DNA of 64,000 bases from CAZMBI01 sp964564675 (lineage in GTDB: Bacteria; Pseudomonadota; Alphaproteobacteria; Rickettsiales; UBA3002), in the NCBI GenBank assembly GCA_964564675.1, contig CAZMBI010000001.1:62001-126000 (forward strand), given 5' to 3'. Each line of letters opens with the position of its first letter. The first letter of the stretch is position 1. Positions 9,602-17,874 of the stretch are shown piece after piece. The notes under the pieces were generated by a model. That model saw only the letters and a list, made by a program, of their open reading frames with translations, made no database searches and was not told the origin of the DNA. A program made the translations under genes and the position numbers.

Positions 9602-10402
9602 ATGACCATCCATCCCACCGCCATAATTGAAGACGGCGCGCAGATTGCAGATGATGCCAAAATAGGCCCTTATTGCATGATCGGCGCTGAGGTGGTGATT
9701 AAAGCAGATGTTACCCTGCACGGCCATGTCAATATCGCCGGTCGGACCACCATCGGCGAAGAGAGTGAAATCTATCCGTTCGCTTCGCTGGGCACGCCGC
9801 CTCAGGATCTAAAATATAAAGGCGAGCCCTCCAGCCTGATCATCGGCAAAGGCTGCCGCATCCGCGAACATGTGACCATGAACCCAGGCACCGAAGGCGG
9901 CGGTATGGTCACCCGCATCGGCGACGACTGCCTGTTCATGGTCGGCGCGCATGTCGCGCATGACTGTCAGGTCGGCAACCAGGTTATACTCGCCAATAAT
10001 GCCACACTGGCCGGGCATGTCGCAGTCGGCGACCATGCCATCATCGGCGGGCTGTCGGCCATCCATCAATTCGTGCGCATTGGCCGCAACGCCATTATCG
10101 GCGGCATGTCGGCGGTTGAAAAAGACGTCATCCCCTATGGTTCGGTAGTGGGCGAACGCGCCGATCTGGCCGGCTTAAACATTGTCGGACTGAAGCGCCG
10201 CCATATAGACCGCGAGGTGATACATGCCCTGCGCGGCGCCTATAAAGACCTGTTCGAAGACAGTTACGGCATCATGGCCGAGCGTATCCGCCTTGTGCGT
10301 GAAAAATACGATGCCCGGGAAGTCCAGGAGCTGGTGGATTTCCTCGAGGCTGATAGTTCGCGCTCTTTCTGCGTACCTAAATCCTCACCCGTTAACGGTT
10401 AG
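9602..10402 (+). CDS. lpxA: UDP-N-acetylglucosamine acyltransferase
   Basis: First step of lipid A synthesis: 3-O-acylation of UDP-GlcNAc. The 266-residue product has a left-handed beta-helix of hexapeptides from the start (IHPTAIIEDGAQIADDAKIG), the catalytic His region MVGAHVAHDCQVGN, the motif GLSAIHQFVRIGR and the typical substrate loop GLNIVGLKRR with a helical C-terminus. Length is normal (about 262-270). lpxI follows 8 bases later. Confidence 0.97.
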   Translation: MTIHPTAIIEDGAQIADDAKIGPYCMIGAEVVIKADVTLHGHVNIAGRTTIGEESEIYPFASLGTPPQDLKYKGEPSSLIIGKGCRIREHVTMNPGTEGGGMVTRIGDDCLFMVGAHVAHDCQVGNQVILANNATLAGHVAVGDHAIIGGLSAIHQFVRIGRNAIIGGMSAVEKDVIPYGSVVGERADLAGLNIVGLKRRHIDREVIHALRGAYKDLFEDSYGIMAERIRLVREKYDAREVQELVDFLEADSSRSFCVPKSSPVNG

Positions 10403-10410
10403 TTCCCTTT

Positions 10411-11265
10411 ATGACCGCCTCCACCATGCCCGCCGCCGCACCGCTTACCAAGCTTGGGATTATTGCCGGTAGTACGGAATTGCCGCGCGTATTGATTGAG
10501 GCCTGTCAGACACAGGATCGGCCGCTTTTCGTGCTCGCTTTAGAGGAAGCCTGCGCCGCCTCCACGGTGGAAGGCGTAGAACATGAATGGATGCGTCTGG
10601 GGGCACTGGGCAAGGCGCTGAGCACGTTAAAAGCCCAAGGCGTGCAGGAACTAGTGCTCGCCGGCAAAGTCAAACGCCCCAAGCTGGCCAGTCTTCGACC
10701 TGATCTCAAAGCCACCAAGCTGCTGGCGCGGCTGGGCTCCAACCTGCTTAAAGGCGATGACGAGCTATTGCGTACCATCATTGCCTTTCTCGAAGATGAG
10801 GGCTTCCGTGTGGTTGGCGTGCACGATGTCGCCCCGGAACTGATTACCCCGGAAGGGTTGATCGGCAGCATCTATCCCGATAAACGCAGCCAGGAGGATA
10901 TTTCCTTCGGTGCTAAAATCGCGCGCGGCATCGGCGAACTGGATATCGGCCAAGCCGTGGTAGTGCAACATCATCAGGTGCTGGGGGTCGAGGCGATTGA
11001 GGGTACCGATCAGCTGGTCTCACGCTGCGCCGCACTCAAGGTGGAAGAGCGTGGCGGCGTGCTGGTCAAGGTCAAAAAACCCAATCAGGAAAGCCGGGCA
11101 GATTTACCAACGGTAGGCCTGGAAACCATCAAGCAGGTAGCCGAAGCCGGCTTTGCCGGCATTGCCATCGAAGCCGGCAGCTCCATCATGCTGGACCGCA
11201 AGGCGCTGGCCCGCAGCGCCGATGCGCTGGAAATCTTCGTCGTCGGCTTCAGCGTGGATGATTAA
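10411..11265 (+). CDS. lpxI: UDP-2,3-diacylglucosamine pyrophosphatase LpxI
   Basis: Hydrolyses UDP-2,3-diacylglucosamine to lipid X; in most alphaproteobacteria it replaces LpxH. The 284-residue protein shows the family (former DUF1009) features: LGIIAGSTELPRVLIEA at the N-terminus, the LVLAGKVKRP segment, and the C-terminal domain with GVEAIEGTDQLVSRCA, VKVKKPNQESRADLPTVG and AIEAGSSIMLDR. It ends the lipid A part of the cluster. lpxB, which usually follows in alphaproteobacteria, is not present in this window. Confidence 0.94.
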   Translation: MTASTMPAAAPLTKLGIIAGSTELPRVLIEACQTQDRPLFVLALEEACAASTVEGVEHEWMRLGALGKALSTLKAQGVQELVLAGKVKRPKLASLRPDLKATKLLARLGSNLLKGDDELLRTIIAFLEDEGFRVVGVHDVAPELITPEGLIGSIYPDKRSQEDISFGAKIARGIGELDIGQAVVVQHHQVLGVEAIEGTDQLVSRCAALKVEERGGVLVKVKKPNQESRADLPTVGLETIKQVAEAGFAGIAIEAGSSIMLDRKALARSADALEIFVVGFSVDD

Positions 11266-11330
11266 TGTCCACTTAAAGCATGCTATGGGGGCGGGATGAG
11301 ACATCCGGCATCGCCGAGCACGATCTTCCC

Positions 11331-11359
11331 TTGTATCCCGCGCTGGGCTGCACTATTAT
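11331..11359 (+). promoter_or_regulatory. Sigma-70-type promoter of the 6S RNA gene
   Basis: A -35 box TTGTAT (11331-11336) and a -10 box TATTAT (11354-11359) are separated by exactly 17 bases. The expected start, 7-8 bases after the -10 box, coincides with the first base of the 6S closing stem at 11367. This places the RNA on the plus strand and independent of lpxI. Confidence 0.65.
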
Positions 11360-11366
11360 CATAATT

Positions 11367-11521
11367 GGTACTGCGCGGTTCGTGAGGCGCTAATCACTCC
11401 GGGACCGATGTTTACCTCAAGGGAGCTGTCCCTGCCTTTAGCCGTGGCTTTAGGTATTACGGCGCCCACCTGACCACTAGGGTCACGGGAGGATAGATAA
11501 GCCCACGGCCAGCGCGGTTCC
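11367..11521 (+). ncRNA. ssrS: 6S RNA (regulator of RNA polymerase)
   Basis: 6S RNA mimics an open promoter and sequesters housekeeping RNA polymerase. The 5' part GTTCGTGAGGCGC followed by CTCCGGGACCGATGTTTACC matches the E. coli order (GUUCGCAAGCGGGCC...CCUGAGCCGAUAUUU), and the 3' part carries GGCGCCCACCTGACC like E. coli GGCGCUCCGCGGUUGG. The ends at 11367-11384 and 11504-11521 pair in 15 of 18 positions, counting one G-U, to form the closing stem. GGGAC/GTCCC pairing lies inside. The length of about 155 bases fits, and a 17-base-spaced promoter lies just upstream. The identification comes from recall of the family, not a covariance search. Confidence 0.82.
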
Positions 11522-11564
11522 ATCCCACCTTTGGTATATCCGCACTGCCATGGCAGGAGCAATA

Positions 11565-12086
11565 TCAAACGCTTGGCAGTTCAATCATCACTAAATTCAT
11601 GGCTGAAAGGATGTGCCACAGCACGCCGAGCAACAGGGCGGCATACAGCGCGGCCAGAATATCGTCAAACATCACTCCGAAACCGCTGTGTATTTTCCGA
11701 TCAACCACTGATATCGGCCAGGGTTTTACAATATCGAACAGACGGAAGGCGGCAAACGCACCTGCATACAGCCACATCATATAAGACGGCGGCAGGTTCA
11801 TATATAACATCGGCATCAGGCACAGCGTCAGCCACTGCCCGGCCACCTCGTCGATCACGACCTCTTTGGGATCGTCGATTTTTCCGCTTATACGCATATA
11901 ACGCGCCGTCACCCACCAGCCGCCAAAAAACGCGATTGCCGTGGCCGCCCACAGGGCGTGCATACCCAGAATCAGGTGAATCGCAGCGGCCAGCGGCAGC
12001 GCCACCAACGAGCCGACTGTGCCCGGCGCTTTCGGCGACATGCCGGCACCGAAACAGGTGGCAAGCAGAAAAATGATGCTATTCAT
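11565..12086 (-). CDS. pgpA: Phosphatidylglycerophosphatase A
   Basis: Removes phosphate from phosphatidylglycerophosphate to give phosphatidylglycerol in the inner membrane. The 173-residue protein has the family motifs GMSPKAPGTVGSL near the N-terminus and DDPKEVVIDEVAGQW in the middle, and three or four hydrophobic helices. The gene is convergent with lpxI and the 6S gene; its stop lies 43 bases beyond the 6S 3' end. It follows ispDF on the same strand with a 39-base gap and is probably co-transcribed. Confidence 0.93.
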   Translation of the reverse strand: MNSIIFLLATCFGAGMSPKAPGTVGSLVALPLAAAIHLILGMHALWAATAIAFFGGWWVTARYMRISGKIDDPKEVVIDEVAGQWLTLCLMPMLYMNLPPSYMMWLYAGAFAAFRLFDIVKPWPISVVDRKIHSGFGVMFDDILAALYAALLLGVLWHILSAMNLVMIELPSV

Positions 12087-12125
12087 ATGACTATCAGCCT
12101 TTTATTGTTATGCTTACATCAGCGG

Positions 12126-13346
12126 TTAATTGCGCACCATTACGGTAACCACCGCCTGTGCGGCGATGCCCTCTCCACGACCGATAAAGCCAAGCCCTTC
12201 AGTAGTTGTGGCCTTAATGCTAACCCGATCACACTCAATATTCAACAAATGGCCGACTGTTTCACGCATGGCGGCGCGGTGCGGCGCCATTTTCGGGCGT
12301 TCGGCAATTAACGTGAGGTCAGCGTGCACCACCCGGCCCTGTCGCTCCGTCAATAGGCACATGGTTTCCCTGACAAAATCAGCGGAATCGGCATTTTTCC
12401 AGCGTGCCTGCGTTGGCGGAAAGTGCTCCCCGATATCGCCCGCCGCCAGCGCGCCAAGCAGCGCATCGGTTAACGCATGCAGGCCGACATCAGCATCGGA
12501 ATGCCCTTCAAGCGCCCATTCTCCGGGGATTTCAACACCGCAGATCCGAAGCGGCCGCCCCCGGTCTTGTATCAACTGGTGCACATCGAAACCCATACCG
12601 GTGCGGGCTTCACGCGTCGGCGCCGCTTCCGCCTGTGGATCGGGGTCAGGGTGTTGATTCTCAAACAAAAAACTCATCCTTTCCCAATCGTCCTGTGTGG
12701 TTAATTTAATATTAGCCGACTCACCGGCGACTGTTTTCACCGTCACGCCCGCAGCTTCCGCCAGTGCCGCATCGTCGGTGAAAGACTGGCCCAGATACCG
12801 CCGGTGTAAATCCATAATGGTATCAAACGCAAAGCCCTGAGGGGTCTGTGCGGCAGCCAGCTGCTCGCGGTTCAGGGTCGCACTGACGCGCCCGCCCGTC
12901 ACCTGCTTGATGGTATCGGTCACCGGCAAGGCGGGAATCACCGCCTCGGCCTCTTGCAGACCGTCCAGCACGCGGTCGATTAATGCCGGGTTCAGCCGCG
13001 GGCGCGCTGCATCGTGGATGAGCACGGCCTGCGGCCCATGCGCGAGCAGCGCCTCCAGCCCAAGCTGCACCGATGCCTGGCGATTGCTGCCGCCTTCGAT
13101 AAGCGGCAATAAATCCCCTTTTCCCTTGGCGGAGGGGGCAAGCGCATGCAGCGCCTCTTCCGCCCACTGCCGATGGGCCGGATGGATGACGACCGCCACC
13201 CCTGCCATTTGCGGGTGATCCAAAAAACACGCCACGCTGTGGCGCAAGACCGCCTTGCCGCCCAGCAGGCGATAGGGTTTTGGCCGGTCGCCCGGCAGCC
13301 GGGTGGAGCTTCCCGCTGCGACAATGAGGGCAAAATGCTTCATCAT
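12126..13346 (-). CDS. ispDF: Bifunctional IspD-IspF enzyme of the MEP pathway
   Basis: The N-terminal half is 2-C-methyl-D-erythritol 4-phosphate cytidylyltransferase and the C-terminal half is the 2,4-cyclodiphosphate synthase. IspD (about residues 1-230) shows [22 protein letters not shown] and [18 protein letters not shown] short linker (about 230-250) leads to IspF (about 250-406), with [10 protein letters not shown] carrying the metal-ligand Asp and His, [32 protein letters not shown] and the C-terminal [16 protein letters not shown]. Such fusions are common in alphaproteobacteria. It acts downstream of Dxr (2628). Confidence 0.96.
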   Translation of the reverse strand: MMKHFALIVAAGSSTRLPGDRPKPYRLLGGKAVLRHSVACFLDHPQMAGVAVVIHPAHRQWAEEALHALAPSAKGKGDLLPLIEGGSNRQASVQLGLEALLAHGPQAVLIHDAARPRLNPALIDRVLDGLQEAEAVIPALPVTDTIKQVTGGRVSATLNREQLAAAQTPQGFAFDTIMDLHRRYLGQSFTDDAALAEAAGVTVKTVAGESANIKLTTQDDWERMSFLFENQHPDPDPQAEAAPTREARTGMGFDVHQLIQDRGRPLRICGVEIPGEWALEGHSDADVGLHALTDALLGALAAGDIGEHFPPTQARWKNADSADFVRETMCLLTERQGRVVHADLTLIAERPKMAPHRAAMRETVGHLLNIECDRVSIKATTTEGLGFIGRGEGIAAQAVVTVMVRN

Positions 13347-13488
13347 CCTCCGTTATCGCCCGAACGGCATGGCCATGCCAGGGCATTTTGGCCCCTACCA
13401 TGGCGCATTACGCCATTTTCGCAAGATCAAACGCAGGCCGCGCCGGGTTTGGATTGCAAAAACCGCAGCGTTCTGCAATCTTAAATCC

Positions 13489-14583
13489 ATGTTAACGCCC
13501 ATACAAATCGGCCATATTACCATCGACCAGCCGGTATTTTTAGCGCCCATGACCGGTGTATCGGACCTGCCCTTTCGCCGGTTGGTCAAGCGTTTCGGCG
13601 TAGGGCTGGTGTTTTCGGAGATGATCGCCAGTAAAGCCGCCATTTTAGAGACCAAAAACGCCGAGCGTATGGCGCGGTTTGAGCCGGATGAGCGCCCGTT
13701 TGCCGTGCAGCTGGCCGGCTGCGAGCCGGATGTGATGGCCGAGGCTGCCCGGCTGAACGAAGATCGCGGTGCGGATATCATCGATATCAATTTTGGCTGC
13801 CCGGTGAAAAAAGTGGTTAACGGCATGGCCGGCTCGGCCCTGCTGCGCGATGAGCCGCTGGCCGCACGCATTCTGGAGGCCACGGCCAAAGCCGTGCGCA
13901 TTCCGGTGACGCTTAAAATGCGCATGGGCTGGGACCATGAAAACCTGAATGCGCCGGGAATCGCCAAAATCGCCGAGGATGTCGGCATTCAGATGATTAC
14001 GGTGCATGGCCGCACGCGCTGCCAGATGTATAAAGGTTCGGCTGATTGGGCCTTCATTCGCCGGGTGAAGGAGGCGGTCAATCTGCCAGTGATCGCCAAT
14101 GGCGATATCACCACCTGCGAGCAGGCGCACGAAGCGCTTGCCCGCTCGGGCGCTGACGGCGTGATGATCGGCCGCGGCACCTATGGCCGCCCGTGGTTTC
14201 CCAATCAGGTTATTCACTACTTTAATCAGCAAAAAGCCCTCGCCTCACCCCTTGCCCACAGGCAGACGGAGCCAGAAAACCCTCGCCCTTTGGCAGAGGG
14301 TGATAAGCGAAGCGAACCGGGTGAGGGCGTCCCTCCCCTTCCCCTGCAGCGCGATATCGTGCTGGAGCATTATGAGGCGATGCTCGCATTATATGGTAAA
14401 GATGCCGGTATGCGTGTGGCGCGCAAGCATATCGGCTGGTATTCCGGTGGGTTACACGGTTCGGCCGAATTCCGCCAGCGGGTTAATCAAAGTGAAAACG
14501 CGGCCGCGATTCCCGCCCTCATCCGCAGCTTTTATGACGGCCTGATTGAAAATCCCGCCCAACGCACCCCCTTGGCCGCCTGA
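13489..14583 (+). CDS. dusB: tRNA-dihydrouridine synthase DusB, carrying an in-frame insertion
   Basis: FMN-dependent reductase that makes dihydrouridine in tRNA. From ATG 13489 the protein is 364 residues. [14 protein letters not shown], the catalytic-Cys motif [10 protein letters not shown] (Cys at about residue 104), [25 protein letters not shown] and [13 protein letters not shown] are all present. Residues about 250-281 are an unrelated stretch rich in Pro, Glu and Arg encoded by a palindromic element, after which the family C-terminus ([21 protein letters not shown]) resumes in frame. The frame is open from 13303, but the upstream part is not homologous and overlaps the start of ispDF. 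Confidence 0.93.
   Translation: MLTPIQIGHITIDQPVFLAPMTGVSDLPFRRLVKRFGVGLVFSEMIASKAAILETKNAERMARFEPDERPFAVQLAGCEPDVMAEAARLNEDRGADIIDINFGCPVKKVVNGMAGSALLRDEPLAARILEATAKAVRIPVTLKMRMGWDHENLNAPGIAKIAEDVGIQMITVHGRTRCQMYKGSADWAFIRRVKEAVNLPVIANGDITTCEQAHEALARSGADGVMIGRGTYGRPWFPNQVIHYFNQQKALASPLAHRQTEPENPRPLAEGDKRSEPGEGVPPLPLQRDIVLEHYEAMLALYGKDAGMRVARKHIGWYSGGLHGSAEFRQRVNQSENAAAIPALIRSFYDGLIENPAQRTPLAA
14236..14330. repeat. Palindromic element inserted in the dusB reading frame
   Basis: CCTCACCC at 14243-14250 is the reverse complement of GGGTGAGG at 14319-14326, and CCTCGCCC (from 14281) pairs loosely with the GGGTGAGGGC end. The core AGAGGGTGATAAGCGAAGCGAACCGG resembles the widespread CCCTCACCC...GGGTGAGGG intergenic repeats of alphaproteobacteria. 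It keeps the dusB frame open and adds about 32 residues, in the manner of the Rickettsia palindromic elements. Confidence 0.6.
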
Positions 14584-14719
14584 AACCGGCTGATTTTCCC
14601 TGTTTCCTGCGATTTTCCGCTGGTTGTCACGAAAGTGTAATATTATCGCGATACAATAAATTTTGGAGTAATGCATGAGAAATTAGTCCACCCAATAACG
14701 GACTTCGCATCAAGCGCTT

Positions 14720-17700
14720 ATGAGTAAAGAACAAGACTTTATTGACAGGATTGCGCCTATCGCTGTGGACATCGCAGCCGAGCGAAAGGCTAATGGGGAA
14801 AGCTACATCCCCCCTTCCTATTTTGTTGCTAAACTGGCTCTGGAAAGCGGCTGGGGGACAAGCGATAAGTCAGAAAACCATAATTATGGCGGCCTCAAAT
14901 CAGGCAGCGGCCGTGACACTCCCTTTACTACAGGAGCTGAAAGACTTCCTACCTGGGAGGAGGTCAATGGCAAGCCAGTCCGGATCAGGGATGATTTCCA
15001 GACATTTGAAACCGCTGAGGATGGCTTGCGTGGGATTGAGTACTATCTGAGGAATCGCGGCCTCTATGATGAGGCCTTTAACCATTCACAGGATCCTGAG
15101 GCCTTTGCTCGTGCCGTTGAAGCGGGCGGATATGCGACCGATTCCAACCGGCTGGGTAAAATCATGGATATCATGAATAACCCAGAGTATAACCTGCGCG
15201 CTTTAGATGGGCAGGTGACGCAAACAGCCAGCGCTCGTGCAACAGAGTCACCATCCGTTTATAGCGGGCTGCTTGATGAAGACACGTCACCGGAGAATCT
15301 GCGCGAGCAGATAAGCGAATTCACCGGGGCCAAGGCAGCCGTCGTCCACGCGGAACTAAATTATATACGCCGCCAAATCGGGTTAGACGACCAATCTATT
15401 ACCAGCAGTAGCGATACAGGAAGCGGAAGCCAAGCTGAAACCTCTGAGGATCAAGGCATTTCGCAGGCTGCATTGCAGGCTTACCAAAAGGAAATGGGCC
15501 TTTTGCAAGGCGAGGCACTCGATAAATTTAAAAACCTCTCCGAAGAAGAACAGCAAAAGCGCATTGACGAAGGCAAAATACTGAAAGTAGGCGAAGATCA
15601 ATATATCGACCTAAGCCAGACAAAGGTGGGCGATGCGACGCTTGGCATGCTTGAGGCGGTACAAACCCGAATAGCTACCCTCAAAGAGCAGGATCCCGAT
15701 AAATATAATGAAGTTAAAGAAAGCCTAAGCCAGAAACAGGAAGAGGCCGCTGAAAAAGCAGAACGCGAACAGCAGCGTGTACGTGATCATATGGCCGCCA
15801 ATGCCGCACGCGGCGAAGGCATCATGGATCCGATGGACGCCATGATTGTTGCCTTGCTGTATGGCGCTTATACGAAAGATATGCAGGGCGCCAGGGCATT
15901 ATACTCTGCCTTGACGAACGGCACCGGCACCCCGGGACAGCAGGCTTATCAGGGTAGAGATGGTCGTTCCCGTTCCAGTAGTGAAACCGCGTTCGGTACT
16001 CGGGATCAAGTGGTGAGCCCCCTTCCGGACTTCAGTGATTCATCTGATACTGCCATCGATGGCGATGATCAATCAAGAATTGCCGCATTAGCGAGAGACG
16101 TTCAATCCAAATTAAGCAGTAAAGAGATCGGGCTTGCAGGCGTGACTGAATATATCAGGCAGCATCGTCTGGCAGAAAATATGTCGCCGTTGGAGATGAC
16201 GCTTGCTTTTGATCAGTCAATGGTCGGACAAACAGGGATAAGCAATAATCGGGGCGGCATCGCTGGGCTGGTGCAAAGTCATGCCGGTGTAGAAGGGCTA
16301 GCCTGGTGCGCTTTTTATACTGATTACGCCAACGATATGTTCATGCCCGGTTTAACCGATCAGGGCAATCCCGGATTAGCCAAGGGCAATGCCGCCTGGG
16401 CGCATCGTTATGGTGCATGGAGAAGTGCTGGCGAAAATTACGTTCCCAGGCCGGGTGATCTGGTTATTTATGAACGAGGCGCGAATGAGGGTACCGCTTT
16501 CAGAGGAAACGGTCATATCGGCCGCGTAAAAAGGGTGGAGGGTGGCACAGTCCATACAATTGAAGGAAATGTCGGTGACGATGCGGTTGCCGAGCGCACT
16601 CATGAACTGTCTAATCCGGGTGCCAGACGCGTGCTGGGCTATGTTGATGTCCGCGCGTTGGCAAAGGCCCGCAATATTGATATCGGGCGTGATGCGAGCC
16701 CGGCAGCCATGGAGCAGGCAAAAGAAAAGGAGCGGGCTGAAAGGCTGAGCAAAGGCCAAGACGGCGCCAAGATCATTCTGGACTTTGGTCATTATAACCC
16801 GGGACCGGGAGAAAGTAGAGGAACGTCGGCCGGCGGCATGGCTGAAACCGATGCAATTGCCCGGATGATAGATGGACATGGTTCCTGGAAGGGTTTGAAG
16901 GACCGTTTAGAAGAAGCCGGGTTTGAGGTAATCGATACCAGAGACACACCCGAAGCAAGGGATGGCACATTAACGCTTGCCGACAGGCGTGCGATTCAAA
17001 GGAGGCATTCAGACGCCGTATATTTCAGTGTGCATGCGGATGCAAGTAATACACCGGGCGCTCGGTTCATTTATAATACGCCAGGTACAGATAAAAAGGG
17101 TGCGCGCCGTGCACCGGGCCCGAATGATGCAAAATTTGCCGCAGAAATGGCAAGGGTGGTAGGCCAACAGGGAGTTGATTTGCACGGAGATGGTGCAATG
17201 GGCACCGGCACAACCTATCAAGCCATTGGCGACAGAGACTCGCCTTCCGTATACTTTGAAATGGGTGCCTTGTCGCGGGCAAGACGAAATACACCTGGAC
17301 CGGATTTTCATAAATTCAATGATCCTAAATTTTATGAGCAACTGGGGGATGCGGTCGTTAAAGGATTTGAAGAATGGTATGGACCACAGCGTTCACTGGC
17401 CACCAAACGTGCAACAGAAAAGGGATTTCAACCAACGTCTTTCGGGGATACCGCTAGCTTGCACCGTGCGTTGTCTACTTCCTCCGTGAACTGGGACGGT
17501 GCAATGCCGGGCGTGCAGCTGGCGGTGGATGACGGAGACAGGGAAGAAGCGAGGCGTGTCAGTCAGATTGAATTTCAAAAGCTATATCATGATGTGTTGA
17601 TGCGCGAGAAAAATAGAAACTCTACCACGGCAGCTGCGGCGAGTAACGGCAACGCTGATCCCAAAAAAGCCTCAGTGGCAGCCGTTGCCGATGTGCAAAC

Positions 17701-17818
17701 CACTGTAGGAGGCGCAGAAGACGTGGATGAGACGCCGGAAGCCGCAAATCTCCCGAAAAGCACTAAAGTTAACACCGATACAAAAAAGAGAAAGCAACCG
17801 GCACAAATCACCGCGTAA
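14720..17818 (+). CDS. Large murein hydrolase: glucosaminidase + CHAP-like peptidase + amidase
   Basis: A 1032-residue protein with three separate wall-cutting modules. Residues about 5-165 resemble FlgJ/Atl-type N-acetylglucosaminidases, with the catalytic Glu at 42 (KLALESGWGTSDKSEN), NHNYGGLK and FARAVEAGGYATD. After a long charged, partly coiled linker (about 190-400), residues about 500-640 form a CHAP/NlpC-like cysteine peptidase with Cys530 (GLAWCAFYTDYAN), RPGDLVIYE and His599 (GNGHIGRVKRV). Residues about 682-890 are a zinc amidase of the Amidase_3 type with ligands His691 (DFGH), Glu709 and His772 (FSVHADAS) and catalytic Glu847 (YFEMGAL). The tail (about 900-1032) is low-complexity. 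No signal peptide or membrane segment is seen, so export would need another route. Domain names are inferred from motifs; overall function is not established. Confidence 0.85.
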   Translation: MSKEQDFIDRIAPIAVDIAAERKANGESYIPPSYFVAKLALESGWGTSDKSENHNYGGLKSGSGRDTPFTTGAERLPTWEEVNGKPVRIRDDFQTFETAEDGLRGIEYYLRNRGLYDEAFNHSQDPEAFARAVEAGGYATDSNRLGKIMDIMNNPEYNLRALDGQVTQTASARATESPSVYSGLLDEDTSPENLREQISEFTGAKAAVVHAELNYIRRQIGLDDQSITSSSDTGSGSQAETSEDQGISQAALQAYQKEMGLLQGEALDKFKNLSEEEQQKRIDEGKILKVGEDQYIDLSQTKVGDATLGMLEAVQTRIATLKEQDPDKYNEVKESLSQKQEEAAEKAEREQQRVRDHMAANAARGEGIMDPMDAMIVALLYGAYTKDMQGARALYSALTNGTGTPGQQAYQGRDGRSRSSSETAFGTRDQVVSPLPDFSDSSDTAIDGDDQSRIAALARDVQSKLSSKEIGLAGVTEYIRQHRLAENMSPLEMTLAFDQSMVGQTGISNNRGGIAGLVQSHAGVEGLAWCAFYTDYANDMFMPGLTDQGNPGLAKGNAAWAHRYGAWRSAGENYVPRPGDLVIYERGANEGTAFRGNGHIGRVKRVEGGTVHTIEGNVGDDAVAERTHELSNPGARRVLGYVDVRALAKARNIDIGRDASPAAMEQAKEKERAERLSKGQDGAKIILDFGHYNPGPGESRGTSAGGMAETDAIARMIDGHGSWKGLKDRLEEAGFEVIDTRDTPEARDGTLTLADRRAIQRRHSDAVYFSVHADASNTPGARFIYNTPGTDKKGARRAPGPNDAKFAAEMARVVGQQGVDLHGDGAMGTGTTYQAIGDRDSPSVYFEMGALSRARRNTPGPDFHKFNDPKFYEQLGDAVVKGFEEWYGPQRSLATKRATEKGFQPTSFGDTASLHRALSTSSVNWDGAMPGVQLAVDDGDREEARRVSQIEFQKLYHDVLMREKNRNSTTAAAASNGNADPKKASVAAVADVQTTVGGAEDVDETPEAANLPKSTKVNTDTKKRKQPAQITA

Positions 17819-17874
17819 TCCAGCCATTTCTCATTTTCATTGCCATTGATTGCTCCTTTGCCTAGAACATCCCC

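Noticed and set aside
11359..11568. 69-residue frame on the minus strand between lpxI and pgpA
   Set aside because: It is antisense to the 6S RNA, whose structure and promoter explain the sequence.
13303..13488. Longer start of dusB
   Set aside because: Not homologous, overlaps the ispDF start, no ribosome site; ATG 13489 fits the family.
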